A DNA stretch of 8,750 bases from Akkermansia sp. (GTDB lineage Bacteria > Verrucomicrobiota > Verrucomicrobiia > Verrucomicrobiales > Akkermansiaceae). The stretch lies in the NCBI GenBank assembly GCA_020047775.1, contig JAIFNK010000146.1:1-8750 (forward strand). Reading direction: 5' to 3'. The notes beneath the pieces were generated by a model. It was given only the letters and a program-made list of their open reading frames with translations. It did not search any database and was not told the origin of the DNA. The translations under genes were made by a program, and so were the position numbers. This document shows, one piece after another, positions 5,357 to 8,750 of this stretch (position 1 is its first letter; every line of letters starts with the position of its first letter).

Positions 5357-6790
5357 TTAACGGAGCACCCAGGTATCCTTGCTGCCGCCGCCTTGGGATG
5401 AGTTTACAATCAGGGAATTTTTCGTCAGGGCCACGCGGGTCAGCCCGCCCGGCACGATTTTCACGTCCTTGCCATAGATGATGTACGGCCGCAGGTCGAT
5501 GTGGCGGCCTTCCATCGCCCCGTCGCACCAGGTCGGCGCGGTCGAGAGCGAAATGACCGGCTGGGCCACGTAGTTGCGGGGGTCCGCGATGATGCGCTCG
5601 CGGAAGGACTCGATCTCGTCCTTGCTGGCGGTCGGCCCCATCAACATGCCGTAGCCGCCCGACTCGTTGGCCGCCTTGACCACCAGTTCCGGCAGATTCT
5701 TGAGAATGTATTTCATGTCCGCCTCCTCCGAGGCCAGATAAGTCGGCACGTTCGGCAGGATCGGCTCCTGGCCGAGGTAGTATTGGATCATCCGCGGGAC
5801 GAAATAATAGATCACCTTGTCGTCCGCCACGCCGGTGCCCACCGCGTTCGCGAGGGAGACGTTTCCGGCCTTGTAGGCGTTCATCAATCCGGGCACGCCC
5901 AGCACCGAATCCTTGCGGAAAACCACGGGGTCGATGAAATCGTCGTCGATACGCCGGTAAATCACATCCACCCGCAGCAGCCCGCGGGTGGTGCGCATGT
6001 AAACGAACTTGTCCACCACCACGAGGTCCTTGCCCTCGACGATGTCGATGCCCATTTCCCGCGCCAGATAACAGTGCTCGAAGTAGGCGCTGTTGTAGCA
6101 GCCGGGCGTGAGCAGCACGCACACCGGATCCTTGTCCTGCCGCGGCGCAATGTGGTGCAGCATGTTCAGCAGGTCCCGCGGATAAGAATCGACCGGACGC
6201 ACGCCCAGCGACTCGAAAATCCCGGGAAACGCCCGCTTCAGCGCGTTGCGGTTTTCCAAAAGATAGGATGCACCGGACGGGCAGCGACCGTTGTCCTCGA
6301 GCACATAATAAACCCCGTCGCCACCGCGGATCAAATCGCTGCCGCAAATGTGGATGTAAGTATCAGCCGCCACGTCCACCCCGCGGAATTCCGGCCGGTA
6401 ATGCTTCGCCTGCTCGATGTAAAACCGCGGGATCACCTCGTCCTTGAGGATCTGCTGGTCGTGGTAGATGTCGTGCAGGAATAAATTCAGCGCGACGATC
6501 CGCTGCGTCAGTCCAGCCTCCAGGTGCTCCCACTCGCTCGCCGGCATCACCCGAGGAATCGGATCGAACGGGAAAATCCGCTCGGTCCCGCGGTCGTCGT
6601 GATACACGTTGAACGTGATGCCCTGCCGCAGGAAGTAGAGCTCGGAATTCGCTTTCCGGGTCAGGAAATCCTTCTGATCAATCACGCCGAACTTCTGGAG
6701 AAGCGGCGCGCAATGACTTCGGACCGAGCCGTCCTCGCAAAACATCTCGTCGTAAAACTTACCGGGATCGTAGCCCTTAAACATTTCCAT
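5357..6790 (-). CDS. Circularly permuted ATP-grasp type 2 family protein
   Basis: 477 residues from ATG 6790, which gives MEMFKGYDPGKFYDEMF, the usual family start. A GTG at 6865 would add 25 unlikely residues. Characteristic segments are IFPFDPIPRVM (about 72-82), EWEHLEAGLTQRIVALNLFLHDIYHDQ (residues 86-112), DTYIHICGSDLIRGGDGVYYVLEDN (143-167), RCPSGASYLLENR (169-181) and, near the C-terminus, the glycine-rich KAANESGGYGM of the ATP-binding part. The family is predicted to be an amide-bond-forming ligase that joins an amino group to a carboxylate at the expense of ATP; the substrates are unknown. Family-typical length and intact motifs suggest an active enzyme. It heads the operon with alpha-E and transglutaminase genes and is divergent from sdhC. 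Confidence 0.92.
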   Translation of the reverse strand: MEMFKGYDPGKFYDEMFCEDGSVRSHCAPLLQKFGVIDQKDFLTRKANSELYFLRQGITFNVYHDDRGTERIFPFDPIPRVMPASEWEHLEAGLTQRIVALNLFLHDIYHDQQILKDEVIPRFYIEQAKHYRPEFRGVDVAADTYIHICGSDLIRGGDGVYYVLEDNGRCPSGASYLLENRNALKRAFPGIFESLGVRPVDSYPRDLLNMLHHIAPRQDKDPVCVLLTPGCYNSAYFEHCYLAREMGIDIVEGKDLVVVDKFVYMRTTRGLLRVDVIYRRIDDDFIDPVVFRKDSVLGVPGLMNAYKAGNVSLANAVGTGVADDKVIYYFVPRMIQYYLGQEPILPNVPTYLASEEADMKYILKNLPELVVKAANESGGYGMLMGPTASKDEIESFRERIIADPRNYVAQPVISLSTAPTWCDGAMEGRHIDLRPYIIYGKDVKIVPGGLTRVALTKNSLIVNSSQGGGSKDTWVLR

Positions 6791-6943
6791 GGGTCGTGGC
6801 TTGGGGTTAGCAGGTCGCGGGCCAACTTCTAATGCCGTTGCCACGGACACCACCACCGAATTCACCCGGCCGGGGAAATTTTCCGGTCATCACGCAAATT
6901 CTACCATTTGCCGCACGGATTTCACTTCCGACAGACTCTCCCC

Positions 6944-6972
6944 TTGAAAAGCCCATCCTCCATGTCTATTCC
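6944..6972 (+). promoter_or_regulatory. Possible sdh operon promoter
   Basis: TTGAAA (6944-6949) and a poor -10, TATTCC (6967-6972), are 17 nt apart, about 36 nt before the sdhC ATG. They lie in the 218-nt divergent spacer between the ATP-grasp gene and sdhC. No clear operator palindrome was seen in that spacer. Confidence 0.25.
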
Positions 6973-7008
6973 TCGCCCGACCCCGCGAGGTCGCCCTCTC
7001 TAAATGCT

Positions 7009-7722
7009 ATGAACGCCCTTACCCGTTGCCTCGAAACTTACTGGTCCTCCTCCATCGGGAAAAAGCTCGTCGTCGCCCTCACCGGCATCGTCCTTGTTCT
7101 CTTCCTCGCCGGCCACCTTGTCGGAAACCTGGTCGTCTTCATGGGCCCGGAACCCTTCAACCAATACGCGTATTTCCTCCACCACATGCTCCACGGCATG
7201 GGCATCTGGGCCTTCCGGATCGTCATGCTGGTGATGGTCACCGCCCACATCGTGGCCACCATCGCCCTCACCCGCCAGAACCGCGCCGCCCGCCAGGCCT
7301 ACGAATACAAGGCCACCATCCAGGCCTCCAAGTCCTCGCGCACCATGATCCTCTCCGGCCTCACCATCCTGGCCTTCGTGATCTACCACATGCTGCATTT
7401 CACCGCCCGCGTCGGCAATGAATACAACTCGCTGGCCCGCTACAAGACCACCATCCACGGCGTCGAGGGCGAAGTCCACAACGCCTGGCAAATGGTCATC
7501 GATGGCTTCAACTGGTGGCCCGCCTCCCTGTTCTACGTCATCGCCATGACCCTTCTCTGCTCGCACCTCATGCACGGCGTCGGCTCGATCTTCCAAACCA
7601 TCGGCCTCCGCACCAAGAAATCGGAAGGCCTGATCAAGCAGATTTCCATCGGCTACGCCCTTTTCATCTGGCTCGGCTTCATCTCCATCCCGCTCGCGAT
7701 TATCCTCGGCTTTGGCCGATGA
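7009..7722 (+). CDS. sdhC: Succinate dehydrogenase cytochrome b558 subunit
   Basis: 237 residues from ATG 7009. A longer frame to 6832 adds a proline-rich stretch with no family features. This is the membrane anchor and haem subunit of type B succinate:quinone oxidoreductase, which passes electrons from the flavoprotein to quinone in the inner membrane. The start SSSIGKKLVVALTGIVL and five predicted membrane helices (about 20-45, 68-88, 113-134, 172-192, 212-234) fit the b558 family. Candidate haem-ligand histidines lie in the helices at 36, 80, 127/130 and 186/189, consistent with two haems. Genes of this type normally sit directly before sdhA and sdhB with no separate SdhD. Here a four-helix-bundle gene intervenes before sdhA. 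There is no Shine-Dalgarno sequence. Confidence 0.93.
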   Translation: MNALTRCLETYWSSSIGKKLVVALTGIVLVLFLAGHLVGNLVVFMGPEPFNQYAYFLHHMLHGMGIWAFRIVMLVMVTAHIVATIALTRQNRAARQAYEYKATIQASKSSRTMILSGLTILAFVIYHMLHFTARVGNEYNSLARYKTTIHGVEGEVHNAWQMVIDGFNWWPASLFYVIAMTLLCSHLMHGVGSIFQTIGLRTKKSEGLIKQISIGYALFIWLGFISIPLAIILGFGR

Positions 7723-7757
7723 GAAATTGAGGAGTGAATATTGATTATTGAAAATTG
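7723..7757. repeat. Heptamer repeat block B, left side of the S23/IVP cassette
   Basis: Five consecutive 7-nt units (GAAATTG, AGGAGTG, AATATTG, ATTATTG, AAAATTG) begin immediately after the sdhC stop. The last three units plus one flanking base at each end (7736-7758) form the left arm of a 23-nt inverted repeat with 8131-8153, matching at 21 positions. Confidence 0.75.
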
Positions 7758-8153
7758 GCATCATGAATCCGGAAGAACTCAAAGCGCGCTGCAAGCAGTT
7801 CTCCCTGCGTGTCATCCGCTTGGTGCGCGCACTTCCGGATGATCGGGTCAGCCGCCCCATCGCCAATCAACTCATCCGCTCCGGCACCTCCGTCGCAGCA
7901 AATTACCGCGCCGCCTGTCTCGCCAAGTCCCCTGCCGATTTCACCTCCAAAATCGGCACCGCAGTCGAAGAAGCCGATGAATCCGCCCTCTGGATGGAAC
8001 TCATCATCGAGGACGGAATCCTGCCCGCCGAAAAAGTCACCTCACTCTGGCAGGAAGCCACGGAACTCACCGCCATCTTCTGCGCCTCCATCAAAACCAC
8101 CCGCCAAAACAACGCGCGTTAATTCGGTTTCCAATTTCCAATATTCAATATTC
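7736..8153 (+). mobile_element. Putative inverted-repeat-bounded S23/IVP cassette in the sdh operon
   Basis: The 418-bp unit is bounded by 23-nt inverted arms (7736-7758 and 8131-8153, 21 of 23 complementary). The arms end 4 nt before the ATG and begin 8 nt after the stop of the four-helix-bundle gene. Removing the unit would leave 13 nt after sdhC and 14 nt before sdhA, a normal spacing for co-translated sdh genes. The layout resembles 23S rRNA intervening sequences, which are stem-bounded and may carry an S23/IVP frame. No target duplication or transposase is seen, so mobility is inference. Confidence 0.45.
7763..8122 (+). CDS. Four-helix-bundle protein of the 23S rRNA intervening-sequence (S23/IVP) family
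   Basis: 119 residues from ATG 7763. A TTG at 7748 lies inside the repeat and is less likely. The family signature is clear: FSLRVIRLVRALPDD (about 13-27), then RPIANQLIRSGTSVAANYRAAC (residues 31-52), the core of the second helix, then ADFTSKIGTAVEEADESALWMELI (residues 58-81) and a final helix ending near residue 110. The protein should form a small four-helix bundle, often a pentamer in relatives such as the diversity-generating-retroelement accessory protein Avd, with a basic surface suited to nucleic acid. The function of free-standing copies is unknown. It lies between sdhC and sdhA on the same strand, so it would be on the sdh mRNA. It is GC-rich like its neighbours, so any insertion is not recent or came from a similar genome. 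Confidence 0.9.
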   Translation: MNPEELKARCKQFSLRVIRLVRALPDDRVSRPIANQLIRSGTSVAANYRAACLAKSPADFTSKIGTAVEEADESALWMELIIEDGILPAEKVTSLWQEATELTAIFCASIKTTRQNNAR

Positions 8154-8162
8154 AATATTCAA
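8128..8162. repeat. Heptamer repeat block C, right side of the S23/IVP cassette
   Basis: Five exact 7-nt units follow each other: two TTTCCAA then three TATTCAA. The block starts 5 nt after the IVP stop and ends 5 nt before the sdhA ATG. Its reverse complement (TTGAATA, TTGGAAA) matches block B, making the two blocks inverted partners. Confidence 0.85.
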
Positions 8163-8167
8163 TCGCC

Positions 8168-8750
<583 letters not shown>

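Noticed and set aside
5175..6347. 390-codon minus-strand frame overlapping the ATP-grasp and alpha-E genes
   Set aside because: Alternate-frame shadow in GC-rich DNA: very Arg/Gly-rich, and it spans the junction of two well-recognised genes.
5501..6484. 327-codon plus-strand frame
   Set aside because: Antisense shadow of the ATP-grasp gene with no family features.
7000..7866. 288-codon minus-strand frame, highly acidic and Gly-rich
   Set aside because: Antisense to sdhC and the start of the IVP gene; its acidic composition reflects the complement of hydrophobic membrane codons.
8128..8162. Possible CRISPR or iteron array
   Set aside because: Units are 7 nt and contiguous with no spacers, there are no cas or replication genes, and the array is too short for an origin.

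Overview
The window looks like GC-rich chromosomal DNA from a free-living Gram-negative bacterium, most likely of the PVC group (Verrucomicrobiota, Luteolibacter/Haloferula-like). This is inferred from protein style only: a five-helix cytochrome b558-type SdhC, a CzcC-like outer-membrane efflux protein, a DUF134/NifX-like pair, a four-helix-bundle S23/IVP protein, and start codons that all lack a Shine-Dalgarno sequence. No rRNA, tRNA, CRISPR array, transposase or phage gene was seen.

Left part (1-3073, all minus strand, reading right to left): the 3' remnant of a secreted beta-propeller-like gene; a DUF134 helix-turn-helix regulator followed by a NifX/FeMo-cofactor-type protein; an unrecognised 88-residue protein; a TatD-like metal-dependent hydrolase; and the N-terminal 155 residues of a CzcC/CusC-type outer-membrane efflux protein that runs off the left edge. 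A gene-free stretch (3074-3425) carries short direct and inverted repeats.

Middle (3426-6790, minus strand): a tight three-gene operon of circularly permuted ATP-grasp protein, alpha-E protein (DUF403) and transglutaminase-like protease. This is a widespread set thought to make and/or process a peptide-like product whose identity is unknown.

Right part (7009-8750, plus strand, divergent from the ATP-grasp gene): succinate dehydrogenase genes sdhC and sdhA (sdhA runs off the right edge). They are separated by a four-helix-bundle S23/IVP gene. That gene is bracketed by a 23-nt inverted repeat (21 of 23 matching) built from 7-nt units, and gene plus repeats fill almost the whole sdhC-sdhA gap. 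This looks like a compact inserted cassette, comparable to the intervening sequences known inside 23S rRNA genes but placed in a protein-coding operon, and it is the most interesting object in the window. A related heptamer block without the gene sits just upstream of the TatD-like hydrolase.
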